NCBI GenBank assembly: GCA_963383645.1
Contig: OY726560.1
Coordinates: forward strand, 70,809,399 to 70,873,398
Direction: 5' to 3'
Source of the DNA: Muscardinus avellanarius
Taxonomy: Eukaryota > Chordata > Mammalia > Rodentia > Gliridae
Length of the DNA stretch: 64,000 bases
Part shown: positions 53,950 through 64,000 of the stretch, piece after piece
Layout: every line of letters starts with the position of its first letter
Numbering within the stretch: position 1 is the first letter of the stretch
Program-made: the position numbers and the translations under genes
The notes under the pieces: model-generated
Told to the model about the DNA's origin: nothing
Databases searched by the model: none
Seen by the model: only the letters and a program-made list of their open reading frames with translations

Positions 53950-55199
53950 TATATCAATCATTTTCATATAAAATGTCTGCTAATCAAATTTCTAAATTTC
54001 TCACATGAGCAATATACAGGGGAGTTATGGCTATGCCTAATGAATATTAATTCTTGGCACTACTAGTTATTTCTAGATTATTAACTTAGTGTTTTCAGGA
54101 CATATTTATGAAAAGGGAAAACAATAGATAAAACAACTGAAGCTATTTATGTGGTAAATTCTGTAGCCTACACTTTTTGTTTTCTAGATGTTTTTGCTTA
54201 CCAAAGGAAAAAAACCCTCAGTGGCAAGTAGGTGTCACTATATCCTTGTCAGCTCTGAGAGTCAGACTAAGAGTCAGTCTCTTCCGGCCCTCTCAGCCAG
54301 GTGGTGATACAGAAGACCCAGTGGCTGTTTAGTGTGTACTTTCCCCCAAGGTCTAGATAAGACTTATTATTTGGAATGTATGCGTATTGATCCTGGCATT
54401 GCCCGATATTTTCCTTGCCTCATTATCCAAGATAGTATAAATTTTCAGCTTGAAAAGCTGACTTCTGGTAGGTCCTGAGTTTTCTTTTTTGAAAGGCCTG
54501 TGGATTTCAATGGAAACACATTTTAGGTGTCAGGTTTTAGTTTATTCGTCTGAAAAATGAAGGGCTTTTTCTTTTCATTTTTTTCTCTAGATGGCTATTA
54601 CAATTCATCTCTATGATCCTCTTTTTTAAACCTTGTGGTCATATATATTTGTATACACACATATATGTATATATATATTTAATGAAGTTTATCCTTTCTT
54701 AATTGTTGATTAAAGTTTTTGACCAATATACACAATATTATAAGTCTCTCCTCTTTTGTGTTATTATATAGACATTCATCCTTCTACATAATCTATGAAT
54801 CTCTGCTTAAAAATATCTATTTTGTTCTGGGCTTAGAGATTCTATGTCTAGCATAGGAAGGAAAGACCTGGGAAACTTCCTGCAAAGTCCCAGACTTTTT
54901 GTGTGAGTTTTTACATTACTATATTCTTGTCATATTCGCTGTAGTGGCTGTAGTGCCTAGAATATTCTAGAATTATGCCAGAAATACTTACTGACTAATA
55001 TACAATAAATGCCTATTGCATGGGTAGGATACAGTCCTTACCTTCAAGATTTAAAAGATAAAGTTTTGGTCTACAGTGGAACAGATGAAAAGATACAGAA
55101 GCAAATACACACACTTAGAGTCAATTGATTTTTGACAAAGGCACCAAACATATATGTTGGGAAAACTGGTTATCTATTTATAGAACAATGGGATTAAAT
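53950..55199. other. Intergenic, unassigned
   Basis: An AT dinucleotide-rich patch at ~54645-54680. No gene or recognised repeat. Confidence 0.4.
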
Positions 55200-55211
55200 C
55201 CCTGCCTCTCA

Positions 55212-55399
55212 GCTGGGCATGGTGGCGCACGCTTGTAACCCCCGCGCTTCTGAGGCAGAGACAGAAGGATCGCGCAGGTTCGAAGCCAGCTGCGCTGGCT
55301 TAAGAGACCCTGTCTCCAAATTTAAAAAAAGTATAAAAATAGGTCTGGGAGTATAGCCCGGAGGTAGAAGGGCTTCCAGTAACCCCAGTACCACCACCA

Positions 55400-55443
<44 letters not shown>
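55212..55443 (+). repeat. B1-dID SINE, form III, 43-bp pure A-tail, 12-bp TSD
   Basis: ccctgcctctca at 55200-55211 and 55444-55455. The uninterrupted A-run at ~55401-55442 suggests recent insertion. Confidence 0.95.
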
Positions 55444-55699
55444 CCCTGCCTCTCACCCTGCGTAAGAGTCAACTGAAGAGGAATCAAAGACCTGGAAATT
55501 AGACTGGAGACTTTGAAGTTATTAGAGGAGGGCATAGGACCAATGCTCCAACATATAGGCACAGGTGGAAACATCCTCAAAAGACCCCCAAAACTCAGAA
55601 AATTAAAACAAGTATTAATAAACAGGCTGGATTAAAGCAGTAGAGTATTATGAGTTTAGTCTCTGAAGTCATAGACTGGTTCGTGCCCTTGTTCTTCCA

Positions 55700-56055
55700 C
55701 CCTCCATTTATGTGTTAGAGTCCTAATCCCCATTACCTCAGAATGTGTGTTAGTTGTGTAGGGTCTTTATATTAAAATGAGGTCACTAATGTGCATTCTA
55801 ATGCTGTTTGGTATTTTTGTAAGAGAAACTTTAGACACATGCAGAGGGAAGATGATGTGAAGGTTCAGAGAAGACTTCCATCTTTAAGTTAAGGAGCGAG
55901 GCCTGGAGTAGGTCCTTCCTTAACAATCCTTATAAAGGAACAACCATGCTTACATCGTGAATTCATACTTCTAGACTCCAAAACTATGAGAACATAAATT
56001 TCTATAGTTTAAGCCATCCAGTTTTTGGTTCCCTAGAAAACTATTATATTAATTA
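55700..56055 (+). mobile_element. MLT1-like MaLR LTR
   Basis: tgttagagtcctaatcccca, aggcctggagtaggtccttc, and the end region ctagactccaaaactatgag / tttaagccatccagtttttg. Confidence 0.65.
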
Positions 56056-56236
56056 ACATAATTGCTTAGACTTCAGTGTTCTCATCTGTAAAATGAAGAA
56101 AAATGACAATAGGCCCCTCATCTTATTGTGAGGATTAAGCATGATAATATATGCTTAATGTCTGGTACATAGAAAGTATTTGATATGTTCATTATAGTAT
56201 TGAACACGGTATTCAGTGTGGTTGCTACATCCTTTC

Positions 56237-56427
56237 TTTTTTTTTTTTTTTTTGGTGGTACTGGGGTTCCTGGAAGCCCGTCTATCTCCGGGCTACACTC
56301 CCAGACCTATTTTATTTTTGGAAACAGGGTCTCCTAAACCAGCGCGGCTGGCTTTGAACCTGCGCGATCCTCCTGTCTCTGCCTCCCAAGCGTGGGGATT
56401 ACAAGCGTGCGCCACCACGCCCGGCCT
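56237..56427 (-). repeat. B1-dID SINE, form III, 11-bp TSD
   Basis: tacatcctttc at 56226-56236 and 56428-56438. Well-preserved hairpin aaccagcgcggctggctt. Confidence 0.93.
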
Positions 56428-56835
56428 TACATCCTTTCAATAGTATGTTGGTTTGTCTCATTATTTTGGAGGTATCTTCGGGCACTAACATTTGCCTTTA
56501 GTTTGAGGTATCAAAATCTGAACTTAATGGAATTGAAATTTTTAACTTATGGTTCAAACTTATCTCTAAATATAGCTCATATGACTTTATGCAAAGTTTC
56601 TTTTGCAGTAGCCAATAATGTCATAGACATTTTGAGTGGCAAATAGAGCACAAGACTTAGTGAAAAAGTTTCGTAGCAGGAATTGTTAAAATGATCAGTG
56701 GGAAGAACCAGCATCTCCAGAAATGAATGCTTTTTGCAAAGAATTACATCTTCCTCTCCTCAATGTGTTGTAGCTGTGCAAGGCATCTTTTATTAGAGGT
56801 CCCATAAGATTTTTTCTTTTTATTTTTCTTTTTTT

Positions 56836-57036
56836 TTTCTTTTTCTTTTTGTGTGTGGTACTGGGGTTCCTGGAAGCCCTTCTACCTCCGGGCTACACTT
56901 CCAGACCTATTTTATACTTTTTAAATTTGGAAACAGGGTCTCTTAAACCAGTGTGGCTGGCTTCAAACCTGTGCGATCCTCCTGTCTCTGCCTCCCAAAC
57001 ACAGGGATTACAAGCATGCGCCACCACGTCTAGCTA
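56836..57036 (-). repeat. B1-dID SINE, form III
   Basis: Reverse copy, gtgtgtggtactggggttcc to gccaccacgtctagct. Confidence 0.88.
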
Positions 57037-57079
57037 GTATTTTTCTTAATTGTGCAGGTTGGAGGTTATATAGAAGAAT

Positions 57080-57303
57080 CTTTTTTTTTTTCCTTCTTTT
57101 TTTTTCTTTGTGGGTCAGGGGATAGAACCCAGGGCATTCTACCTCTGAGCTACACCCCCTGCCCTATTTTTTATTCTTTATTTTGAAACAGGGTCTCAGT
57201 TGCAGAGGGCCTCACTAAGCTGAAGCTGTCCACAAACCGCGATCCTCAGGTCTCAGCCTCCCGAATGCTGGGATTACAAGCTTGTACCACTATGCCCGGC
57301 TAG
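57080..57303 (-). repeat. B1-dID SINE, form I
   Basis: Reverse copy, ttgtgggtcaggggatagaa to ccactatgcccggct. Confidence 0.86.
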
Positions 57304-57309
57304 AGTCTT

Positions 57310-57820
57310 TTCTGATACCTGGATAAAATGTTGTTTATAACACAAAAAAATTGGATTCTCTTAGTAGAATTAATTTTCCAGTCCCAGGTGTTGTCAGAGG
57401 AGTGATGCAAACGATAAATGTGCTGTCAGGTAGCAATGCTATGTGTTGTTTCCCACACAGCACTGTAAGAAAGCCATCAGTTTGGGTTCCCAAGCTGATT
57501 GTATTAAAGAGCTGTCCTCTTCATCTGGAGCCACCCCATGCTCTAATATGAGAAGAAGCAGATCAAAAAGGAATTGTCAGTGGGGACAATACATGTGATA
57601 TGTTGGGAATTTGAAAGCAATCCTAGATTATTTTTGGAAACAATCTGATTTTTTTTCTTAAGAAAACAGTTACACAAGCAATACATGCATATATGCTTTT
57701 GAAAAATTCAAGCAATAGAAAAGCATAAAACCTCTTATCTTTTCCCTTTCAAAATTATTCCCCTTCTCAGAGATAAAATTATTTAGCCTTTGATAAATTT
57801 ACATTAAGAAAATATAGAAG
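57310..57820. other. Intergenic, unassigned
   Basis: No coding signal. Possible old L1 sequence near 57650-57810. Confidence 0.35.
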
Positions 57821-57821
57821 C

Positions 57822-58022
57822 AGGGTGTTGTGGCCCACGCTTGTAATCCCAGCATTTGGGAGGCTGAGACAGGAGAATTGCAATTCGCGGACAGCTTCAG
57901 CTACTTAGTGAAGCCATTTGCAACTCAGTGAGATCCTGTTTCAAAATAAAGAATAAAAAATAGGGCTAGGAGTGTTGCTCAGAGGTAGAATATCCCTGGG
58001 TTTCTTCCCCAGTACCCCCCCA
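57822..58022 (+). repeat. B1-dID SINE, form I
   Basis: Forward copy, gcagggtgttgtggcccacg to ttcttccccagtacccc. Confidence 0.85.
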
Positions 58023-58124
58023 AAAGAAAATATACATACAATTTAAAATAGAAGAATGCTTTTTAAGATTTGTTCTGTGATTTGCCTTTGTCATCCCGTT
58101 TAATGATAAATATCATTATTATTT

Positions 58125-58350
58125 TTTCTTAGGTACAGGGGATGGAACTCAGAAGTATTGTACCTCTGAGACACACCCCCAGCCCTATTTTTTTTTTGTC
58201 CTTTTATTTTTGAAACAGGGTCTCACTGCGTTGTGAAGGGCCTTGCTAAGTAGCTGAGGCTGTCTGTCAGCAAACTGTGATCGTTGGGTCTCTGCCTCCT
58301 GAATGCTGGGATTATATGGGATTATAAGCGTGCACCACCACGCCCAACTA
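58125..58350 (-). repeat. B1-dID SINE, form I
   Basis: Reverse copy with a small duplication of gggattat near its head. Confidence 0.84.
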
Positions 58351-58380
58351 ATGATAAATATTCATTAGAATTGGCTAAGT

Positions 58381-58581
58381 TGGCCGGGCGTGGTGGCGCA
58401 CGCTTGTAATCCCCGCGCTTGGGAGGCGGAGAAAGGAGGATCGCGCAGGTTCGAAGCCAGCCGCGCGCGCTGGCTTAGGAGACCCTGTTTCTAAATAAAA
58501 ATATAAAAATAGGTCTGGGAGTGTAGCCCAGAGGTAGAAGGGCTTCCAGGAACCCCAGTACCACCAAAAAAAAAAAAAAAA
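58381..58581 (+). repeat. B1-dID SINE, form III, 14-bp TSD
   Basis: agaattggctaagt at 58367-58380 and 58582-58595. Near-identical to the copy at 46604. Confidence 0.95.
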
Positions 58582-58737
58582 AGAATTGGCTAAGTAAGTT
58601 GTACTGCAGTAACAAGTGGTTTATATATATAAGATGTATTTTTTATTCATGGTTCATGTGTTGGTAGAGGGGGGACATCCCTGCTCTTATTCAGGGACCT
58701 GTGCTATTGGAGGTTTCACATCTTGTTTATTTATTTA

Positions 58738-58943
58738 TTTTCATGGTACTGGGGATGGAGCTTAGGGTCATTCTACCTCTGAGCTAAGCCCCCAGACCTA
58801 TTTTTTATTCTTTATTTTGAAACAGGGTCACATTGAGTTGCAAAGGGCCTCCCTAAGTAGCTGAGGCTGGCTGCGAACCCGGATCCTCCTGACTCAGCTG
58901 CCTGAATGTTGGGATTACAAGCCTGCACCACCATGCCTGGCTT
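58738..58943 (-). repeat. B1-dID SINE, form I
   Basis: Reverse copy, catggtactggggatggagc to caccaccatgcctggctt. Confidence 0.85.
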
Positions 58944-59192
58944 CACATCTTATAAGCACATTGTCCTAGGTTGCTTTCATAGAAGAAGTGCAAGTTGAGA
59001 TGTTGGCTTTTTGCTGTCTCAGCCAGAATGATGAATGTCACTTTGTCTCCAAGCCCATTGGCCAGAATCAGTCATATGTACTCACTTAACTGCAGGGTTA
59101 TTACAGGAGTAAGTAAAATATAGGGTGAGTATTACCATTTCTGACAATGGCTAACAGCAATTTCATTTTCAGTAGATATAAATCTACTGAGT

Positions 59193-59196
<4 letters not shown>

Positions 59197-59223
<27 letters not shown>

Positions 59224-59491
59224 GGTGGTACTGACTGGGGTTCCTGGAAGCCCTACTACCTCCGGGCTACACTCCCAGACCTATTTTTATATTTTTATTT
59301 GGAAACAGGGTCTCTTAAGCCAGCAACGCTGGCTTCGAACCTGTGCGATCCTCCTGTCTCTGCCTCCCAAGCACGGGGATTACAAGCGTGCGCCACCATG
59401 CACCAAGTATAGTTTAAATATATACCATTTATGTTCAATAAAAAATTTGTTTAAAAAATAAATAAAAAAAGAAAAAAGAACACACACACAC
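59197..59491 (+). mobile_element. Retrocopy of a transcript carrying an antisense SINE
   Basis: A 17-bp TSD, aaatctactgagtttta (59180-59196, 59492-59508), bounds a reverse form III SINE (59214-59401) plus ~90 bp. That piece contains ttcaataaaaaatttgttta and an A-rich run. AATAAA plus poly(A) at the right end shows the RNA was read left to right. Confidence 0.75.
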
Positions 59492-59519
59492 AAATCTACT
59501 GAGTTTTAAAGTAATGTGT

Positions 59520-59740
59520 AGCTGGGCGTGGTGGCGCACGCTTGTAATCTCAGCACTTGGGAGGCAGAGACAGGAGGATCGCGCAGGTTCGAAGCCAGCC
59601 TCGGCTACTTAGTGAGGCTCTCAGCAACTCAGTGAGACCCTGTTTCCAAATAAAATATAAAAATAGGTCTGGGAGTATAGCCCAGAGGTAGAAAAGACCC
59701 TGGGTTCTCCCCCCACCCCCAGTACCACACACACACAAAT
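59520..59740 (+). repeat. B1-dID SINE, form II, (CA)n tail
   Basis: agctgggcgtggtggcgcac to ccccagtaccacacacacac. The TSD is imperfect (aaagtaatgtgta / aaagtaacatgta). Confidence 0.88.
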
Positions 59741-59754
59741 AAAGTAACATGTAA

Positions 59755-60000
59755 GATTCCATAATGTGAATAAACTGGTTTAATCCCTATAAATGGACAT
59801 CACAGTCATGTTCATTGTTTCATTGTCACTGTTGCCATGAACATATCTGTATATGTATCTTTGTACATATTTAGGTAAATTCTGAGTAAAGAACGCTTGG
59901 ATCAATGTGTGCATGTAATGTCATTGTCAACATGATTTACAGTATGATGTGAGACTATAATGCACCAATAAAAGCACAAACAATAAAGAACACCTGGATT
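59755..60000 (-). mobile_element. Old L1 fragment, antisense
   Basis: ataaatggacatcacagtca, gtacatatttaggtaaattc. Diverged complement of an L1 region. Confidence 0.45.
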
Positions 60001-60041
60001 AAAGGATACTTGCATGGTTAGTTTTTTCTTTCGTCCTTTCT

Positions 60042-60455
60042 TTTTTGCGGTACTGGGGATGGAACCTAGGGGCATTCTACCTCCAAGCTATACCCCAAAC
60101 CTATCTTTTAAAATTATTTTTTTTTGGGTGGTACTGGGGTTCCTGGTAGTAGCCCTTCTACCTCCGGGCTACACTCCCAGACCTAATATATATATATATT
60201 TTTTTGGAAACAGGGTCTCTTAAGCTAGTGAGACTGGCTCCGAACCTGTGCAATCCTCCTGTCTCCGCCTCCCAAGCGTGGGGATTACAAGCGTGCGCCA
60301 CCACGCCCGGCTAAAATTCTTTATTTTTAAACAGGGTCTCACTAAGTTGCAGAGGGCCTCACTATGTAACTGAGGCTTGCTGAGAACTGGAGATCCTTCT
60401 GTCTCAGCCTCCTGAGTACTGGGATAACAAACCTGCGCTACCTCGCCTGGCTTTT
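60042..60455 (-). repeat. Nested SINEs: form III inside form I
   Basis: Outer form I halves at 60042-60125 and 60313-60455. Inner form III copy at 60126-60312 with ttaagctagtgagactggct. Confidence 0.87.
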
Positions 60456-60457
60456 TC

Positions 60458-60915
60458 CTTTTTTTATGGTACTGGAGATTGAACCCAAGAGCATTCTACC
60501 ATTGAGCTACACTCTCAGCCCTTTTTATTTTTTGTTTTGAAACTGGGTCTTGCTAAGTTAGTGTGTGCTGCCTCTGCCTCCCAAGTACTAGGATTATAGG
60601 TGTGTGCCACTGCCCTGGCCTAGGCTGTTTTTAACTGTTAATTGTATAAAAACACAATTTTTGAATATTGATTTTATACTCATATATATTGTTAAACTCT
60701 CTTATTAATTCTAATAATTTATTTTAAAATTATGTACAAACAATATCATTTATAAATAATGATTTTTCTACCTCTGAACAACACCCCCAGCCATATTTAA
60801 TTTTTATTTTGAAACAGGATCTCACTAAGTTGCTGAGGCTGCCCTCAGACCTGTGATCCTCTTGTCTCAGCCTCCTAAGTACTGGCATTACAGGTATGCA
60901 CACCACACCTGGCTT
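60458..60915 (-). repeat. Two further reverse SINEs
   Basis: 60458-60622 is internally deleted. 60764-60915 lacks its tail end. Confidence 0.75.
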
Positions 60916-61029
60916 ATATTTTAGTTTTGTATTTTTTAAAATTCCAAAGTAGACACCATTATCATTATAGGTAATAAGCTTCATGTTGGTTAAACATTTA
61001 TCAGTATGTTTGCTCATTTTTTACCCAGG

Positions 61030-62288
61030 TCTCTCAAAAATTCTTTTGGGCTCATTTTCTTTCTTTCTGAAGTACATTCTATTCCTTCGTTATATTCTGC
61101 TGATAGCAAACTCTTGAAGTTTTGTTTGAAAATGTCTGGTTTAATGTAGTTAATGAAATCATCTAGTTGAAAAGGAAGTCTAGTTCACTTCTCTCTTTAT
61201 TTCCAAGAGAGTATTAACATTGTCTTTTGGTTTTTATTCTTGTTCCTGAGTACTGTCTGATTTTTTTTCGATTATGTACAAAATATCAGCATTCATTAGA
61301 AATAACTATATATTTTACTAGACTCACAAATCTCTATTATTCTTGTATATTTTGTCTTGTTATACAATGACTTCATTCTTTAGATTTAATTTTTTGACTG
61401 TCTTGAGTAATTTCCTGAGAAAAAGTACAAAGGTGGTAGAAATTTTGTTTACAAAATGCTCTTCTTGACCTCTCTTGTGATTTGACTCTGCCTACTGCTA
61501 TACTGTAGTGGTGGGGACTGAACCAGAGCATTCTACCTCTGAGCTACACCCTCAGCCCTGTTTTATTTTGAAATTAGGGTCTTACTGAATTTCTGAGGAT
61601 CTTGCTGAGTTGCCGAGACTGGCCGCAAACCTTTAACCTCCTGTCTCAGCCTTTCAAGGACTGGGATTACAGGTGTGTGCCACCATGCCCAGCCTATCGT
61701 TCCTCTTAAATGTATTTATGTCAAGACATACCACACCAGAGCCATGATTGCAATATATCTAAGGATTTATTGTTCACTCAGGCACAGGCAAAGTGGGGAA
61801 GTCCGGGCAGGGAACTACTAATGAGAGATTCTTTTTTTTAACTTCCATGTAAACGATACTTTGGCCAGGCATAGAATTCTCTTCTTTCAAAAGTCTCTAA
61901 ATAGCATTTCCTTTTCTTCTCCTTCTGTATTCTAATACTATCAATGAGAAATAGCATATCAGTTCTGATTATCTTTCCTTTTAAAATAACCCCAAACCTG
62001 ATCTCTCACTAGACGTTTTTGAATTGTTCTTCATCTTTGAAGTTCAGAAAGTTCACTAGAATATGCCTAAATTTTTCATTAGTTCTGCCTGGCTCTTCAA
62101 GTACCCTTCTATATGAAATGTCAAGTCTTTTTTTTTCAGCTTAGAGGATGAAAAGTAAAACTTTCTTTTATTTTTCTTTTATTGTGGCATCTTAATCTTT
62201 TTCCCGTGGAATACCTTTATTTGCATAGGAGATTTCTTGAAACCGTCTTACATATTTTTTACACAAAATTTCCTTTTTTCTGTTTTTC
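61030..62288 (-). mobile_element. Old L1 5' region, antisense, split by a SINE
   Basis: gctgatagcaaactcttgaa, gaaaatgtctggtttaatgt, ggccaggcatagaattctct and ttcactagaatatgcctaaa match the complement of ancient L1 5' sequence by eye. A reverse form I SINE sits at 61503-61697. Confidence 0.5.
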
Positions 62289-62480
62289 TTTGGGGGGGTG
62301 GTGGTACTGGGGTTCCTGGAAGCTCTTCTACCTCCGGGTTACACTCACAGACCTATTTTTATATTTTTATTTGGAAACAGGGTCTCTTAAGCCAGCGTGG
62401 CTGGCTTCGAACCAGCGCGATCCTCCTGTCTCCGTCTCCCAAGTGTGGGGATTACAAGTGTGCGCCACCACGCCTGGCTG
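62289..62480 (-). repeat. B1-dID SINE, form III
   Basis: Reverse copy with ttaagccagcgtggctggct, to ccaccacgcctggct. Confidence 0.9.
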
Positions 62481-62484
62481 TTTT

Positions 62485-63006
62485 TATGTTTTTTTTCCCA
62501 CTGAGTCTTATTGATCTTTTAGCCCCACTACTCCTAGTTACTACTTTAGTTTTCAAAAGTAGTAGTTTTTTAGATATTCTCTTAGGTTTTTAAATTAAGG
62601 AACTTAAAATATTTTTAAAATTTGCCAAAATATATTTCTTTCTTAAAGGAAAGAAATTTAAAGATGAATCTGCACAAGAACTACTGTGACATTTTTATAA
62701 AAGTTTCAGGTTTTCTCTACCATTAAATCTTCCAGAACAGGAGCCACCTGTTCAAGTTATGTTCTGCAATGTTTTTGTTCCTGCTTCTGCCAGCTAGCGG
62801 GGGAGGGAGTCCTCGTGTAGGGCTCCACCAGGTGTCTTTGAGCGGCAGGGTCCTCAGAGCTGAGGAGGTTCAGTGGTCTGTTTTCTGGTTCCTCAGGTAA
62901 TCTCAGCCTTGCCTCAGCCTTGGATCACAAGCAAGATACTACTTCCACCTGACTTCCTGAGGAACTAAATGTCTCCGGTAGAATGGTCTCTGTCTTTGAC
63001 AGTAGA
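62485..63006. other. Intergenic, unassigned
   Basis: Probably continued old L1. No gene. Confidence 0.35.

Positions 63007-63066
<60 letters not shown>
63007..63066. repeat. (CA)n microsatellite
   Basis: About 30 units with one G interruption (acgcac). Confidence 0.97.
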
Positions 63067-63068
<2 letters not shown>

Positions 63069-63423
63069 CTATTCCTTTATTAGCTGTTTATTCTCTTTCT
63101 TAGATGATGTTGAATGAAACATGACACATGAAAGCATTCATCATCTATGCCAGACCGCCTATTCTCACCCCTTTCCTGCTCCTCCTGCTTACATGTGTCT
63201 CATAAGTTCTGAATTTTTCTTGTTTTCTGAATGCACGGTATATTTTCTCATTTATATACTTTTTAATAAGAAAGTAGGAGAAATAAGAACAAGATTATTA
63301 GAAATGTGGACTAAGGCTTTCACCCCAGAATCTGTCTGCCAGCTACAATTTAAAAAAACAAATATGGAAACTTAGTCTTGTTTAGTATCAAATAGCTAGT
63401 TACAGTTAGTATTATGAAGACAC

Positions 63424-63535
63424 TTCACAATTTAGTGAGACCCTGTTTCAAAAATAAAAGGACTAAAAAATAGGTCTAGGGGTGTGGTGTGGAGAAACAA
63501 TGGCCCTTGGTTCCATCCTCACTACTGAAAAAAAA
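63424..63535 (+). repeat. Partial forward SINE
   Basis: Linker and ID half only, acaatttagtgagaccctgt to ctcactactg plus an A-tail. Confidence 0.75.
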
Positions 63536-63683
63536 AGATATGAGGCAGGTACTTCATGAGAATCATTAGTTCCTTTGTTCATCATTCATTCATTCATAAA
63601 ATTTGTATGAATCTGAACTTCACTAGATGAACTGGGAGGTGACAGAATAGAAATAGTATAGAAATTATTTGTATTTCTTTTTT

Positions 63684-63760
63684 ACAGTGTTGAGGATTGA
63701 ACTCAGAGCCCCATACATGCTCTATGTTCAAGCAAGCACTCTACCCGAGAGCCACATTCT
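63684..63760 (-). repeat. ID-like SINE fragment
   Basis: gtgttgaggattgaactcag ... gcaagcactctacccgagag. tRNA-derived monomer. Confidence 0.7.
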
Positions 63761-63811
63761 CATCATCACAGATGAAGAATATATTGTTTCATTTATTTAT
63801 CTATTTAAATT

Positions 63812-64000
63812 TTGTAGTATTGGAAGGATTGAACCTAGAGGCATTCTACCTCCAAGCTACATCCCTGGCCCTATTTAATTCTTTATTTTGAAACCGGGTC
63901 TTACTAAGTTGCAGAGAGCCTCACTAAGTAGCTGAGGCTGGCCTCAAACCTGTGCTCCTCCTGTCTCAGCCTTTCAAGTACTGGGATTACTAGCATGAGC
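63812..64000 (-). repeat. B1-dID SINE, form I, cut by window end
   Basis: Reverse copy running to gattactagcatgagc at the window edge. Confidence 0.85.

Overview
The window is mammalian nuclear DNA, about 95% non-coding, with two protein genes that can be reconstructed base by base. Both lie on the minus strand. RRS1 is a single-exon ribosome-assembly factor (CDS 44812-45909). ADHFE1 is the mitochondrial iron-dependent hydroxyacid-oxoacid transhydrogenase (14 coding exons, 3087-43348, 467 codons plus stop). Human chromosome 8q13 has the same tandem order, RRS1 then ADHFE1, so this is a conserved syntenic block read from the opposite strand.

The organism is most likely a rodent outside the mouse/rat group. 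The dominant repeat is a dimeric SINE with a 7SL-derived B1 half joined to a tRNA/ID-derived half, the 'B1-dID' design known from squirrel-related, beaver, dormouse and hystricognath rodents. There is about one copy per kilobase. I sort copies into three forms. Form I has a ...gagaccctgtttcaaaata... linker and a ...gggttccatccccagtacc end. Form II has a ...aaataaaatataaaatagg linker and often a (CA)n tail. Form III has a central AGCCAGC/GCTGGCT hairpin and an end reading ...cttccaggaaccccagtacc. Form III copies sit inside form I copies, so III is younger. I cannot name the species.

Layout. 1-3086: DNA downstream of ADHFE1, with SINEs, a Tigger-like transposon and an old antisense L1. 3087-43348: ADHFE1. 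Its 10.2-kb last intron holds an L2, a 3.04-kb ORF1-only LINE whose 3' half is a 165-bp tandem array, and an old L1. Intron 8 holds a 1.43-kb LTR-like block and a MaLR-type LTR. Intron 4 starts with a GC donor, and a SINE sits about 20 bp from the exon 8 acceptor. 43349-44811: ADHFE1 promoter and RRS1 3' region. 44812-46290: RRS1 and its CpG-island promoter, with E-box and ETS sites. 46300-64000: gene-free upstream DNA made of SINEs, MIR, MER5A, LTR-like repeats and antisense L1.

The two genes share strand and neighbourhood but act in different places. RRS1 works in nucleolar 60S assembly. ADHFE1 works in the mitochondrion, oxidising 4-hydroxybutyrate while reducing 2-oxoglutarate to D-2-hydroxyglutarate. 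The most unusual object is the ORF1-only retrotransposon at 5121-8162. It has intact ends and target-site duplications, and its tandem array begins at the ORF1 stop codon.
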